From NCBI GenBank assembly GCA_902780455.1, contig CACZFO010000007.1:1-47325 (forward strand): a DNA stretch of 47,325 nt, given 5' to 3'. The notes beneath the pieces were generated by a model. The model did not search any database. It worked only from the letters and a program-made list of their open reading frames with translations, and had not been told where the DNA came from. How positions within the stretch are numbered: the first letter of the stretch is position 1; every line of letters starts with the position of its first letter. Positions 35,516-43,708 of this stretch are shown piece by piece. This stretch comes from an uncultured Bacteroidia bacterium. Lineage in GTDB: Bacteria; Bacteroidota; Bacteroidia; Bacteroidales; UBA932. Made by a program: the position numbers and the translations under genes.

Positions 35516-36247
35516 ATGAAGAAATTTGCAATGATCATCGCGATGCTGTTTGCAGCAGCCTCGCTTTCAGCCCAGAACACCAAGAAGCAGGACTGGGCGC
35601 AGTTTTATGTTTTCCAGAAAGACAATGCAAGAGTCATGGAACAGATAAAAGATGCTCCAAAGGGGAAGTGTCCAAATTGCGAATGGAAAAACCGCAAGGT
35701 AAAGGCCGTGCTTATGGGAGATTCCATTACGGAACTGTGGTGGGACCTGGATTCTGCTTTCTTCAAGGACAACAACTTTGTGGGAAGGGGAATTTCAGGA
35801 CAGACAACCAGCGAGATGCTGGTGCGTTTCCGCCGCGACGTGCTGGACCTCAAGCCTCAGTACGTGTTCATAATGGCCGGAACCAACGATGTTGCCGAGA
35901 ACAACGGCAAGATAACCCTTGAAAACATCCTCGGCAACCTGATATCCATGGTGGAGCTGGCCAAACTTCACAATATCAGGCCGGTACTCTGCTCCGTTCC
36001 TCCAACAGACCATTTCATATGGAGAAAAGACCTCAAACCGGCAAAGAATGTCATCAAACTCAATGAGATGATACGGAACTATGCAGACAGCCAGGGAATT
36101 CCATATATAGACTATCACGCCGTCCTCAGCGATGAAAACGGCGCACTCCCGGCAAAGTACTCAAAAGACGATGTGCACCCTGTTCTTGCCGGCTATAAGG
36201 TTATGGAGAGATTATTGCTGGAAAGATTCAAGGAGATTGACAGATAG
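35516..36247 (+). CDS. Secreted SGNH/GDSL hydrolase
   Basis: The 243-residue protein has a signal peptide (MKKFAMIIAMLFAAASLSAQ). Block I GDSIT carries Ser70, GTNDV is block III, and Asp219-His221 (DDVHP) is the end of the triad. The family removes acyl or acetyl groups from sugars and lipids; the exact substrate is unknown. Upstream ATG-like codons in frame from 35453 lie in the promoter. Signal peptide codons contain ATCGCGAT. 18 nt before the repeat protein gene, so probably co-transcribed. Confidence 0.87.
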   Translation: MKKFAMIIAMLFAAASLSAQNTKKQDWAQFYVFQKDNARVMEQIKDAPKGKCPNCEWKNRKVKAVLMGDSITELWWDLDSAFFKDNNFVGRGISGQTTSEMLVRFRRDVLDLKPQYVFIMAGTNDVAENNGKITLENILGNLISMVELAKLHNIRPVLCSVPPTDHFIWRKDLKPAKNVIKLNEMIRNYADSQGIPYIDYHAVLSDENGALPAKYSKDDVHPVLAGYKVMERLLLERFKEIDR

Positions 36248-36265
36248 ATTCAAAAAAACTCAGCT

Positions 36266-36685
36266 ATGAAAAAGATCTTTGCAATACTTGCCTCAGCGAT
36301 AATCCTGCTGGCCGTGCCGTCCAAAACAGACGCGCAGACACTTCGCGACAAGTACGGTTCACAGATAGGAACCATCGAGAACAACGGCACCATACGTGAC
36401 AAATACGGCTCTCAGGTTGGAAAGATAGACAACAACAATGTGATCAGGGACAAATACGGCTCCCAGATCGGGAAGATAGACAATGACGGCACCATCCGCG
36501 ACAAATACGGCTCCCAGGTAGGGAAAGTGAATTCAGACGGAGTGGTCCGCGACAAATACGGCTCGCAGATAGGAAAAGTGGACAATGACGGCACCATAAG
36601 GGATAAGTACGGCTCTCAGATCGGATCGGCCAGAGGCGTACCTAAGACTTGGGCCGGCCTTTACTTTTTCTTCAGCCTGAACTGA
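36266..36685 (+). CDS. Secreted 17-residue tandem-repeat protein (beta-flower-like)
   Basis: The 139-residue protein has a signal peptide ending near TDAQ (residue 24), then five perfect-length 17-residue repeats (first at residue 26) and a partial sixth, consensus IRDKYGSQIGKIDNDGT, and a hydrophobic end WAGLYFFFSLN. The alternating pattern and glycines suggest short beta-hairpins that could close into a beta-flower or small propeller; this is inference from pattern only. No catalytic motif is visible. Confidence 0.8.
   Translation: MKKIFAILASAIILLAVPSKTDAQTLRDKYGSQIGTIENNGTIRDKYGSQVGKIDNNNVIRDKYGSQIGKIDNDGTIRDKYGSQVGKVNSDGVVRDKYGSQIGKVDNDGTIRDKYGSQIGSARGVPKTWAGLYFFFSLN
36341..36640 (+). 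repeat. 51-bp tandem repeats coding for RDKYGSQ(I/V)G units
   Basis: Five 51-bp units and part of a sixth, in frame. Codons vary between units at third positions, so the repeats have drifted while keeping the protein sequence, which speaks for selection on the protein. Confidence 0.85.
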
Positions 36686-36701
36686 CGCCAACTTCAGCAT
36701 T

Positions 36702-36732
36702 AAAAAAAGCACCCGCATTTCTGCAGGTGCTT
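36702..36732 (-). terminator. Terminator of the tRNA-Gln-tRNA-Met unit
   Basis: On the minus strand AAGCACCTGCA pairs around a GAAA tetraloop (one U-G), with seven Ts (36708-36702) overlapping its end. It lies 12 nt after tRNA-Met. Confidence 0.9.
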
Positions 36733-36743
36733 GATTTTCCTCG

Positions 36744-36817
36744 TAGCGTGGGGCGGGATTGAACCGCCGACCTCATGATTATGAATCATGCGCTCTAACC
36801 AGCTGAGCTACCACGCC
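36744..36817 (-). tRNA. tRNA-Met (CAU), probably elongator
   Basis: A 74-nt cloverleaf: acceptor stem GGCGTGG/CCACGCT with G1-U72, D-arm GCTC/GAGC, anticodon stem CATGA/TCATG with loop TTCATAA, T-arm GGCGG-TTCAATC-CCGCC, discriminator A. The initiator marks (C1-A72 mismatch, three G-C pairs) are absent. A tRNA-Ile with a CAU anticodon (lysidine) cannot be fully excluded. CCA is not encoded. Confidence 0.9.
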
Positions 36818-36854
36818 ATCACTGTGCCCAGCAGCTGGCTGGACTTTCAGGTTT

Positions 36855-36928
36855 TGGTTGAGATACCCGGATTCGAACCAGGACTAAGAGGACCAGAATC
36901 TCTTGTGCTGCCATTACACCATATCTCA
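36855..36928 (-). tRNA. tRNA-Gln (CUG)
   Basis: A cloverleaf from 36928 to 36858 with CCA at 36857-36855: acceptor TGAGATA/TATCTCA, short D-stem GTG/CAC, anticodon loop TTCTGGT with anticodon CTG, T-arm CCTGG-TTCGAAT-CCGGG. The pair 31-39 in the anticodon stem is A-C, a mismatch. It precedes tRNA-Met in one transcript. Confidence 0.9.
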
Positions 36929-36960
36929 GTGTTTCCCCCTTTGTTTTCCGAACGGGAGGG

Positions 36961-36991
36961 CAAAAGTAAACAAAATTCCTTTATTCACAAA
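36961..36991 (-). promoter_or_regulatory. Promoter of the tRNA-Gln-tRNA-Met unit
   Basis: On the minus strand TTTG (36991-36988) is followed after 19 nt by TACTTTTG (36968-36961), 32 nt before tRNA-Gln. The -33 box lies within the 3' end of ispF. One of the best matches in the window. Confidence 0.75.
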
Positions 36992-37487
36992 TTTTTTCAA
37001 CAAGTACTGTTGCATAAACTGCAACTCCTTCCTCCCTGCCAACGAATCCGGCCCCTTCTGTGGTGGTGGCTTTTACGGAAATGTCGTCAACGCTGCACGG
37101 ATTGTCCGGACTGCAGTTTGAAAGCACTCCGGCAAGGGTCTGACGCATCTGGAGTATGTAAGGGGCCACTTTTGGCTTCTGGAGCAGGATGGTGATGTCC
37201 GCATTTACCAGGCGCCAGCCCCTCTCAAGGATCATCCTGTAGGTCCTGTCGAGCAGTATCTTGCTGTCTATTCCCTTGAATTCGGCACTGGAGTCTGGAA
37301 AATGATGCCCTATGTCGCCCAGCGAAAGGGTGCCAAGAAGGGCATCGCAGAGAGCATGTATTACAACGTCTCCGTCAGAGTGGGCAACCAGGCCCTTGCT
37401 GTGAGGTATATCCACTCCGCCAAGGACAAGCCTAAGGCCAGGTGCCAGAAGATGTACGTCGTAACCGTTTCCTATTCTGAAATTCAT
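36981..37487 (-). CDS. ispF: 2-C-methyl-D-erythritol 2,4-cyclodiphosphate synthase
   Basis: IspF makes MEcPP in the non-mevalonate isoprenoid pathway. The 168-residue protein has the metal ligands Asp10 and His12 (GYDVH), AHSDGDVVIHALCDALLG, and KATTTEGAGFVGREEGVA near the end. Standard length. A possible -7 box TACTTTTG (37514-37507) precedes it. Confidence 0.97.
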   Translation of the reverse strand: MNFRIGNGYDVHLLAPGLRLVLGGVDIPHSKGLVAHSDGDVVIHALCDALLGTLSLGDIGHHFPDSSAEFKGIDSKILLDRTYRMILERGWRLVNADITILLQKPKVAPYILQMRQTLAGVLSNCSPDNPCSVDDISVKATTTEGAGFVGREEGVAVYATVLVEKICE

Positions 37488-37506
37488 GCGAAAGTTGTTT
37501 TCTGTG

Positions 37507-37514
37507 CAAAAGTA
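37507..37514 (-). promoter_or_regulatory. -7 promoter element of ispF
   Basis: TACTTTTG on the minus strand, 20 nt before the ispF ATG. -33 box not clear. Confidence 0.45.
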
Positions 37515-37542
37515 AGGTTTTTTCCCTATTCTTAAAAATTGC

Positions 37543-37550
37543 TATCTTTG
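37543..37550 (+). promoter_or_regulatory. -7 promoter element of the small membrane gene-mutL operon
   Basis: TATCTTTG, 23 nt before the ATG at 37573. -33 box not clear. It is divergent from the ispF element. Confidence 0.5.
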
Positions 37551-37572
37551 GGAGTTTACTAAACTGTTTGAT

Positions 37573-37884
37573 ATGGGGTTCAAGTTTTTTCATCTGCCCG
37601 ACCACAGGGTCTTTGACTATCCTGCAAGATATTACAACAAAGATCTTGACAAGTTTGAGGGTATCAATGCAGAAGCCAAGGCTGCCAAGGGAGAGTACGT
37701 TCCCGGTAGCATTGTAAGCAAAGGCTTCAGGAAGCCGTACCGGGAACTCAAGAGGGCCGACGGCGGATATGGAAAGGGCAAGAGGCTCGTGGTATATGCC
37801 CTGATTGCGGTAATCCTGGTGGCTCTGCTCTATTTTACCAAGGCCCTGCACCTGCTGTTCCAGGCTTATCAGATGAACCAATAG
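37573..37884 (+). CDS. Small C-terminally anchored membrane protein
   Basis: The 103-residue protein has a soluble basic N-terminal part (MGFKFFHLPDHRVFDYPARY) and one membrane helix near residues 73-92 (LVVYALIAVILVALLYF), with a short tail. No known domain; the PDHRVFDYPARYYNK segment may be a conserved family mark. Nine nt before mutL, with which it is likely co-transcribed. Confidence 0.72.
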   Translation: MGFKFFHLPDHRVFDYPARYYNKDLDKFEGINAEAKAAKGEYVPGSIVSKGFRKPYRELKRADGGYGKGKRLVVYALIAVILVALLYFTKALHLLFQAYQMNQ

Positions 37885-37893
37885 AATTGAATT

Positions 37894-39672
37894 ATGCTTA
37901 AAGTTCTTCCGGAACACATATACAGTCTCATTGCCGCCGGAGAGGTTATCCAGAGGCCGGCCTCCGTTGTAAAGGAACTCATGGAGAATTCCGCCGATGC
38001 CGGAGCCACATCCATCATGCTGGTTGTCAGCGACTACGGCAGAACCCTCATACAGGTGATAGACAACGGATGCGGAATGGATGCCCAGGAAGCCGGGTTG
38101 TGTTTCCTGTCTCATGCCACATCAAAGATAGATGCTGTGGAAGACCTGCAGAACCTCTCAACTTTTGGTTTCAGGGGAGAGGCGCTGGCCTCGATTGCGG
38201 CATGCGCGGATGTAACCCTCAAAACAAGGAAGAAAGGCCAGCAGACCGGCACCCAGGTACACATATCCGGGGGAAAGACCCTGGAAACAACTGAAATTGC
38301 CTGCCCGGAAGGATGCAACATAGCCGTACGCAACCTGTTCTTCAACATTCCTGCAAGGAGGAAGTTCCTCAAGTCGGACAACAGCGAGTACCGAATGATC
38401 GTATCCGAGTTCACCCGGGTGGCTCTCACCCGCCTGGACATAGAATTCAGGCTCATATCAAACTCCAAGGAGGTTATAACCCTCCCCAAGGGGCGTAACC
38501 TCAAGCAAAGGATCACAGACCTTTACGGCTCAGCCATCGGCAAGCAGCTGGTTGATGTCTCGGTAGATACAACCGTAGTCAAACTGTCGGGAATAACAGG
38601 CACCCCGCAGAGCGCAAAGAAAACCCAGCAGAATACTTTCCTGTTTGCAAACGGAAGGTTTTTCCGTTCGCCGATGCTGCACAAGGCTGTCCTTAAAGCG
38701 TATGGCAACCTGATTCCGGAGGGCAGCACTCCGCATTATTTCATATTCCTGGAAGTTCCTCCTCAGGAAATGGATGTCAATATCAGCCCATCCAAGACAG
38801 AGATCAAGCTGGAGAACGAGCAGGTAATATTCCAGATAGTGGAAGCCGCCGTAAAGGAGGCTATCGGCAAGAATGCCTTTGCCCCGGCAATAGACTTTGA
38901 TACCGAGGGCGTTCCAATAGAGATCAGCACCGGAGACGGTTTCACCCTCACCCCGGAGGAAAAAAAGAAGATGCAGCAGGGAGGCTTCCGCCAGCCAAGG
39001 ATAGACTACAACCCCCTGTTCAATCCGTTTGAAGAAGACAGAAAGGAAAAAGCTTCCGGCTACAAGACGGTACCAAGTTCCATAAACCAGCAGCTTATGG
39101 AGGAGGCGGACCAAAGACGCATACTCCAGATAGACAAGAACATTGTGATAATGGCAGACGGGGACGGCGGAATCCTGGTTGTAAACATTGCCCGGGCTCG
39201 TCAGAGAATCTTCTATGAGAGGTATCTCAGGTCCATGCAGGACAGCAGCTGCCAGATTCAGGAAGAACTGTTTCCAAAGACCGTTACCTTAGACCACGCT
39301 TCATTTGCAACCCTCATGGACAACGTAGACAGGGTACGCAGCCTCGGATTCGAAATCAGGGAGTTTGGCAAAGACTGCATAGTTGTCAGCGGAACTCCTG
39401 CAGACTTCAAGGGAGAAAAATTCTCAGTAGAAGACAGCATTGAAGAACTGGCCTCCTACATAGAGGAAGGAAACCAGGATGAACTCTTCCGGAAAGCCGC
39501 ACTTGACATTGTCCGCCGCTCCAACTTCTCCTACACCGCAGACATCTCTGAAAGAGAAGCCCTGACCGTAATAGACGAACTGTTCCTCTGCAAGGAACCT
39601 TCAACATCCCCGGCGGGAGGTTATACCTTCTTCCGCCTGGGCGCAGAGGAAATAAGACATAAATTGCTATGA
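37894..39672 (+). CDS. mutL: DNA mismatch repair protein MutL
   Basis: MutL couples mismatch recognition to strand removal. The N-terminal GHKL ATPase is complete: IAAGEVIQRPASVVKELMENSADAG, DNGCGM, TFGFRGEAL, and the transducer domain follows. The 592-residue protein has a C-terminal dimerisation domain, but where many bacteria have DQHA(x)2E(x)4E it reads VNIARARQRIFYE (430-442), and no CPHGRP is seen near the end (LFLCKEPSTSPAGG). It thus may lack nicking activity. Its stop overlaps the rhomboid start (ATGA). Confidence 0.97.
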   Translation: MLKVLPEHIYSLIAAGEVIQRPASVVKELMENSADAGATSIMLVVSDYGRTLIQVIDNGCGMDAQEAGLCFLSHATSKIDAVEDLQNLSTFGFRGEALASIAACADVTLKTRKKGQQTGTQVHISGGKTLETTEIACPEGCNIAVRNLFFNIPARRKFLKSDNSEYRMIVSEFTRVALTRLDIEFRLISNSKEVITLPKGRNLKQRITDLYGSAIGKQLVDVSVDTTVVKLSGITGTPQSAKKTQQNTFLFANGRFFRSPMLHKAVLKAYGNLIPEGSTPHYFIFLEVPPQEMDVNISPSKTEIKLENEQVIFQIVEAAVKEAIGKNAFAPAIDFDTEGVPIEISTGDGFTLTPEEKKKMQQGGFRQPRIDYNPLFNPFEEDRKEKASGYKTVPSSINQQLMEEADQRRILQIDKNIVIMADGDGGILVVNIARARQRIFYERYLRSMQDSSCQIQEELFPKTVTLDHASFATLMDNVDRVRSLGFEIREFGKDCIVVSGTPADFKGEKFSVEDSIEELASYIEEGNQDELFRKAALDIVRRSNFSYTADISEREALTVIDELFLCKEPSTSPAGGYTFFRLGAEEIRHKLL

Positions 39673-40277
39673 AATACCTGACACCTGCAATAAAACACAT
39701 CATCATCGTCAACGTGCTGATGTTCCTGGCCACCCTCCTCAACGAAGAGTTCATGCTGGAGCATTTTGCCCTGTTCCCGATAGGAACCTATTTCTTCCGC
39801 CCTTGGCAGCTGGTTACCCACATGTTCATGCACGGAGGTTTCTGGCATATCTTCTTCAACATGTATTCCCTGTTTTTCTTTGGAATAGTGCTCGAACGGG
39901 TTTGGGGAACAAAGAAATTCCTGCTGTATTATTTTGTCACAGGACTCGGGGCCGCAGCCTGCCATCTTGGAGTGATGTACCTGCAGGGTGTTGATTACAA
40001 CCTTCCTACGGTTGGTGCTTCCGGAGCCGTTTACGGAGTGCTGCTGGGTTACGGAATGCTCTTCCCTAACAACAGGATAACCATGGTGTTCCCAATTCCG
40101 GTAACCCTCAAGGCAAAGTGGTTTGTGCTGATATTTGGAGGCATAGAACTGCTTACCGGTTTCCTTGACACAGGCAGCGGAATAGCACACTTCGCACATC
40201 TGGGAGGCATGCTGTTCGGCGTACTGCTCATACTCTACTGGAAAAAGAAAAACAAATTGTACGAATGGGTAGAATAA
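39669..40277 (+). CDS. Rhomboid-family intramembrane serine protease
   Basis: The 202-residue protein has six membrane segments. The nucleophile Ser118 lies in GASGAVYG, and the partner His177 in AHLGG; the conserved HMFMHGGFWHIFFNM loop precedes. It cleaves membrane helices; the substrate is unknown. It is coupled to mutL by a 4-nt overlap and to the next gene by a 13-nt overlap, so the block is one operon. Confidence 0.94.
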   Translation: MKYLTPAIKHIIIVNVLMFLATLLNEEFMLEHFALFPIGTYFFRPWQLVTHMFMHGGFWHIFFNMYSLFFFGIVLERVWGTKKFLLYYFVTGLGAAACHLGVMYLQGVDYNLPTVGASGAVYGVLLGYGMLFPNNRITMVFPIPVTLKAKWFVLIFGGIELLTGFLDTGSGIAHFAHLGGMLFGVLLILYWKKKNKLYEWVE

Positions 40278-41380
40278 AAGGACGTAAAAGACGGGTCCCT
40301 GCTTTTTTCGGGTTTACATTCAGGCTGGTTCTGATAATAGCCGCCCTGTGCCTTTTCCTGTCCTACATCTCTTCATACATAGACCCGGCAAGGTTCTCCG
40401 TGCCGCTTTTCTTCGGACTTTATTTCATCCCGATACTCATCATAAACATCGTATTGTTCCTGATTGCAGCCGTATCTGGGAGCAGGAGTGCCTGGATTCC
40501 CATAATAGCCTTGCTTCCGGCACTGCTGTTTGCTGAAAGGTTCTTCAGGTTCGGAGGTTCTTCAGATGAAGGCTCCTACGGCTCCAGGTTTACAATCCAG
40601 ACCTATAACGTGGGCAAGTTCCAGCTAGCAAAGAACAGGACTTCCCCGGCCAAGGCGCTGGAAGAAATAACCCGCCAGGTAAACGACAGCGATCCTGACA
40701 TATTGTGCCTGCAGGAAGTCTACCTCGACAGCATTGAAATGACCCGCACCATATTCCCGGGGTACAGATACAGGACCTACCACCTTTTCCGGCACGGCAA
40801 CGGCAAGAGGAGCGGCAACATGATCCTCAGCAAATACCAGATAACCCAAGGCAAGGTCCTGACATTCAGGCACAGCACCAACCTTTCTCTGTTTGCAGAC
40901 ATAATCCTTGAAGGAGATACCGTAAGAATCTACGACAACCATCTGGAATCCTACGCCATCTCACCCGCTTCACTTGTCAAGAGAATCAGGGAAAAGAGGA
41001 AGAACTCCGAAGACGTGAGGGAGGAAATCATAAACGTACATACCAAGGTCCGCAACACCGTCATACGCAGGTCAAAGCAGGTGGCCGCCATCCTGTCCAA
41101 CATCCAGAAAAGCCCGTATCCGGCAATAATATGCGGAGACTTCAACGACACTCCGATGTCCTATACCTATCACAAACTCAGCTACGGCAGCAAAGACACC
41201 TTCAAGGAAAGCGGCAAGGGCTTTTCCGCCACCTATTCCATGCTGTGGCCGCTGCTGAGGATAGACTACATTTTCATTCCAAAGTCATTCACCGGCATAA
41301 GCCACAACACGATAAGAAACGCTTATTCCGACCACTACCCTGTAATCGCAGAGTTTGGCAAAGAATCAAACCCAGAATAA
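40265..41380 (+). CDS. Endonuclease/exonuclease/phosphatase-family membrane protein
   Basis: The 371-residue protein has three N-terminal membrane helices (about 15-105) and then an EEP-fold domain with TYNVGKF, LQEVY (Glu), GDFND and DHYPV, the usual metal and catalytic residues. Members are phosphodiesterases on the outer face of the membrane; it is not known whether this one cuts DNA, lipids or sugars. It overlaps the rhomboid gene by 13 nt. Confidence 0.9.
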   Translation: MGRIKGRKRRVPAFFGFTFRLVLIIAALCLFLSYISSYIDPARFSVPLFFGLYFIPILIINIVLFLIAAVSGSRSAWIPIIALLPALLFAERFFRFGGSSDEGSYGSRFTIQTYNVGKFQLAKNRTSPAKALEEITRQVNDSDPDILCLQEVYLDSIEMTRTIFPGYRYRTYHLFRHGNGKRSGNMILSKYQITQGKVLTFRHSTNLSLFADIILEGDTVRIYDNHLESYAISPASLVKRIREKRKNSEDVREEIINVHTKVRNTVIRRSKQVAAILSNIQKSPYPAIICGDFNDTPMSYTYHKLSYGSKDTFKESGKGFSATYSMLWPLLRIDYIFIPKSFTGISHNTIRNAYSDHYPVIAEFGKESNPE

Positions 41381-41394
41381 TAGACTGAAACATA

Positions 41395-41994
41395 ATGGCA
41401 AGGCATGCATATCAGAAGGACCCAAAGATGGAAGTCCAGATAAACAAGGCGATGGAAGTACTGAAAAACGGTGGAGTGATCCTCTACCCGACAGATACCA
41501 TCTGGGGCCTGGGCTGCGACGCCACAGACCCGGAAGCCGTGAAGAAGGTTTTTGAGATAAAGCAGAGAGAAGAAAGCAAAAGCCTGGTAACCCTGGTCAG
41601 CGATCTGGACATGCTTGCAAGATATGTGGAAAACATTCCCGATGCCGCCCTGGACTTGATTGAGGTCAATGATTCTCCGATGACCATAATCTATCCCAAG
41701 GCCGTGCATCTGGCTCCAAACGTAATAGCCGAAGACGGCAGCGTGGGCATAAGGATCCCGATGAACGAGTTCTGCCGCCAGCTGTGCTTCAGGCTTCGCA
41801 AGCCGCTTGTTTCAACCTCAGCCAACATCTCCGGAGAGAACCCGCCTAAAGGCTTCAAAGACATAGACCCTCAGATAAAAGAGGCCGTGGACTACGTGGT
41901 GCATCCTTCCATGGAAGAAAAGAATTCCACCCACAAGGCCTCCCAGATCATCAAGCTGAGCGTCAACGGCCAGATTCAGATCATACGCAAGTAA
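41395..41994 (+). CDS. tsaC: Threonylcarbamoyl-AMP synthase (Sua5/YrdC family)
   Basis: The enzyme makes TC-AMP from Thr, bicarbonate and ATP for the t6A37 modification of tRNA. The 199-residue protein has the YrdC pattern GGVILYPTDTIWGLGCDATD, IKQRE..K with the KxR signature, SPMTIIYP and STSANISGE. No C-terminal Sua5 domain, so it is the short TsaC/YwlC form. The partner tsaE is 3.2 kb downstream on the same strand. Confidence 0.94.
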   Translation: MARHAYQKDPKMEVQINKAMEVLKNGGVILYPTDTIWGLGCDATDPEAVKKVFEIKQREESKSLVTLVSDLDMLARYVENIPDAALDLIEVNDSPMTIIYPKAVHLAPNVIAEDGSVGIRIPMNEFCRQLCFRLRKPLVSTSANISGENPPKGFKDIDPQIKEAVDYVVHPSMEEKNSTHKASQIIKLSVNGQIQIIRK

Positions 41995-41996
41995 AA

Positions 41997-42024
41997 AGGC
42001 GCCGACGTCTTGAACGTGGCGCCT
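41997..42024 (-). terminator. Terminator of the rsmE-PIG-L unit
   Basis: AGGCGCC (41997-42003) pairs with GGCGCCT (42018-42024), with ACGT pairing inside. Read leftward it is followed by five Ts; read rightward there is no T-tract, so it mainly serves the minus-strand gene. Confidence 0.8.
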
Positions 42025-42046
42025 GTACTACAGCAGGGCTTGGTGG

Positions 42047-42838
42047 CTACATCTTTATGAAAGACGGGGCCCTGTGGCCTGTAAGGTGAATGAAAGCCTC
42101 GGCATAGTCGCACCAGTATTCCATTCCACGGAATTTTTCCATCGGGATGTGCCAGTTGTCCAGAAGGTCCGGCATATCCTGGCTAACATGGCACAGGCAG
42201 GCCTCATGCTTCTTCTCGGCAACTGAAGAAATGTCTACATAGTCCGTAGGCACAAACTTCATGCTCTGGTTTCCGCTCATTGCCTCTGCATAGAAGAGAT
42301 CGAAACTGTAGCCGCTGTATCTCCAGGCGTCATAAACAAGGATCGAGCAGATGCGATGGTCGCGATGAGTGTCTATAGGCCAATGGGTTATCACGAGCTC
42401 AGGTTTTTCCTCATTGATAACCTGGAGCATCTCGTCGTATTTTTCCTTGTTGATGACGGTGGCTCCGTCTACCTGGGACATGAACCTGTACCTGGCACCA
42501 GTTACCTTGCATGCTGCGATGCATTCCTTTTCCCTGACGGCTGCCGCCTCGTCTCCGCTCATTCCCTTGATGCCGGCTTCTCCTCTTGTCAGATAAACAC
42601 AAACCACATCCCATCCGGCCTCGAGCAGAAGAATCATGGTACCTCCGGCAATGGTCTCGGGATCATCAGGATGAGCTCCAATGACCAAAGCCTTCCTCTT
42701 CTTGCCCTTATTTGCCTCAGAGCCTGAAAGCCTGTCCACGGATGAAGCCTGCAGAATTGAAGGAAGAGACAGGGCGGCTGCTCCTGCAGCTACTCCCGCA
42801 GATGTCTTCAGCCAATTTCTTCTTGAAACCTTTTTCAT
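42047..42838 (-). CDS. Tat-exported PIG-L/LmbE-family deacetylase
   Basis: The 263-residue protein starts with a twin-arginine signal (SRRNWLK, residues 5-11, then a long Ala-rich hydrophobic stretch), so it is exported folded, consistent with a metal enzyme. The PIG-L metal motif AHPDDPE (His56, Asp58-Asp59) and HWPIDTHRDH give the ligands. The family removes acetyl groups from N-acetylglucosamine conjugates. The exact substrate is unknown. Follows rsmE by 30 nt. Confidence 0.9.
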   Translation of the reverse strand: MKKVSRRNWLKTSAGVAAGAAALSLPSILQASSVDRLSGSEANKGKKRKALVIGAHPDDPETIAGGTMILLLEAGWDVVCVYLTRGEAGIKGMSGDEAAAVREKECIAACKVTGARYRFMSQVDGATVINKEKYDEMLQVINEEKPELVITHWPIDTHRDHRICSILVYDAWRYSGYSFDLFYAEAMSGNQSMKFVPTDYVDISSVAEKKHEACLCHVSQDMPDLLDNWHIPMEKFRGMEYWCDYAEAFIHLTGHRAPSFIKM

Positions 42839-42868
42839 AGAATCTATTAGTTATTTATTGTTTGACAT

Positions 42869-43606
42869 TTACTTCTCAAGTGAGGCAAAATAAACCTCGG
42901 AAACGGAAACTGCCGCTGCAGTCTCCACCCTTAGCCTGGACGGACCCAGGGTAACCGGAAGGAATCCCTTCTGCTTGGCAAGCCTGATCTCACTCTCCGA
43001 GAAATCCCCCTCCGGCCCTATCATCACCACCACGTCAATCCTGTCCGCGCTTTCGTGCAGCCTTTCCCTGATGGTCTTCTTGTCATCTTCCTCGCAGTGT
43101 GCAATCAGTTTGAGCACCCCTTCCTGATAATCGCGATTGAGAAAATCCTTCACGCTGACCGGATCCTCCACAATTGGAAGGCACGACTTCAAAGATTGTT
43201 TGGTAGCCGCCAGGACAAGGGCCTCAAGTCTTTCCTTCTTTAATGTTGTACGTATGGAATGTTCTGATATTATCGGAACTATTGTATCTACTCCCAACTC
43301 CGTGGCCTTTTCTGCAAACCACTCATACCGGTCCATGTTCTTTGTGGGGCAGACAGCCATGACCAGACGGTAGTTCCTGGCACCAACCCCGAGGCTCTTT
43401 TCCACAACTTCGCACTCTACAGACGCCTCCCCTCTCCTGGGCAGGGAAATGGCCCTGATACGGCAGTTGTAAAGGCCTCCCATGCCGTCTATTATGAAGA
43501 CAGTGTCTCCTTCCTTGTGGCGCATCACCCTTGCACAGTGGTCCGCTTCACTTCCTGAAAGGGTTATTAGGGTGTTTCTGATGTCGGTAGAATAAAAGAG
43601 CTCCAT
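42869..43606 (-). CDS. rsmE: 16S rRNA (uracil1498-N3)-methyltransferase
   Basis: RsmE is a SPOUT-class enzyme that methylates U1498 of 16S rRNA. The 245-residue protein has the N-terminal PUA-like part (ADHCARVMRHKEGD), CPTKNMDRYEWFAEKATELG, and the knot motifs VMIGPEGDFSESEI and LGPSRLRVETAA. The start ATG 43606 is embedded in ATCGCGATGG on its strand, as at dusB. Confidence 0.95.
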   Translation of the reverse strand: MELFYSTDIRNTLITLSGSEADHCARVMRHKEGDTVFIIDGMGGLYNCRIRAISLPRRGEASVECEVVEKSLGVGARNYRLVMAVCPTKNMDRYEWFAEKATELGVDTIVPIISEHSIRTTLKKERLEALVLAATKQSLKSCLPIVEDPVSVKDFLNRDYQEGVLKLIAHCEEDDKKTIRERLHESADRIDVVVMIGPEGDFSESEIRLAKQKGFLPVTLGPSRLRVETAAAVSVSEVYFASLEK

Positions 43607-43624
43607 CGCGATGATAATTTAACA

Positions 43625-43632
43625 CAAAAATA
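43625..43632 (-). promoter_or_regulatory. -7 promoter element of rsmE
   Basis: TATTTTTG on the minus strand, 18 nt before the ATG. A TTTG lies 23 nt further upstream (43659-43656), slightly long spacing. Confidence 0.5.
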
Positions 43633-43679
43633 AGAATCTGTTTCCAAAACTCCCACAAACCACATATCGGTATTTTAGT

Positions 43680-43687
43680 TATTTTTG
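43680..43687 (+). promoter_or_regulatory. -7 promoter element of the acyltransferase gene
   Basis: TATTTTTG, 21 nt before the ATG at 43709. -33 box not clear. Confidence 0.45.
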
Positions 43688-43708
43688 CACCGCAAAACAA
43701 TTACTGAT

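Noticed and set aside
36341..36640. CRISPR-like array
   Set aside because: The 51-bp repeats have no spacers, are in frame with a signal-peptide protein and vary at third codon positions.
36744..36817. Initiator tRNA-fMet
   Set aside because: It lacks the C1-A72 mismatch and the three G-C pairs in the anticodon stem.
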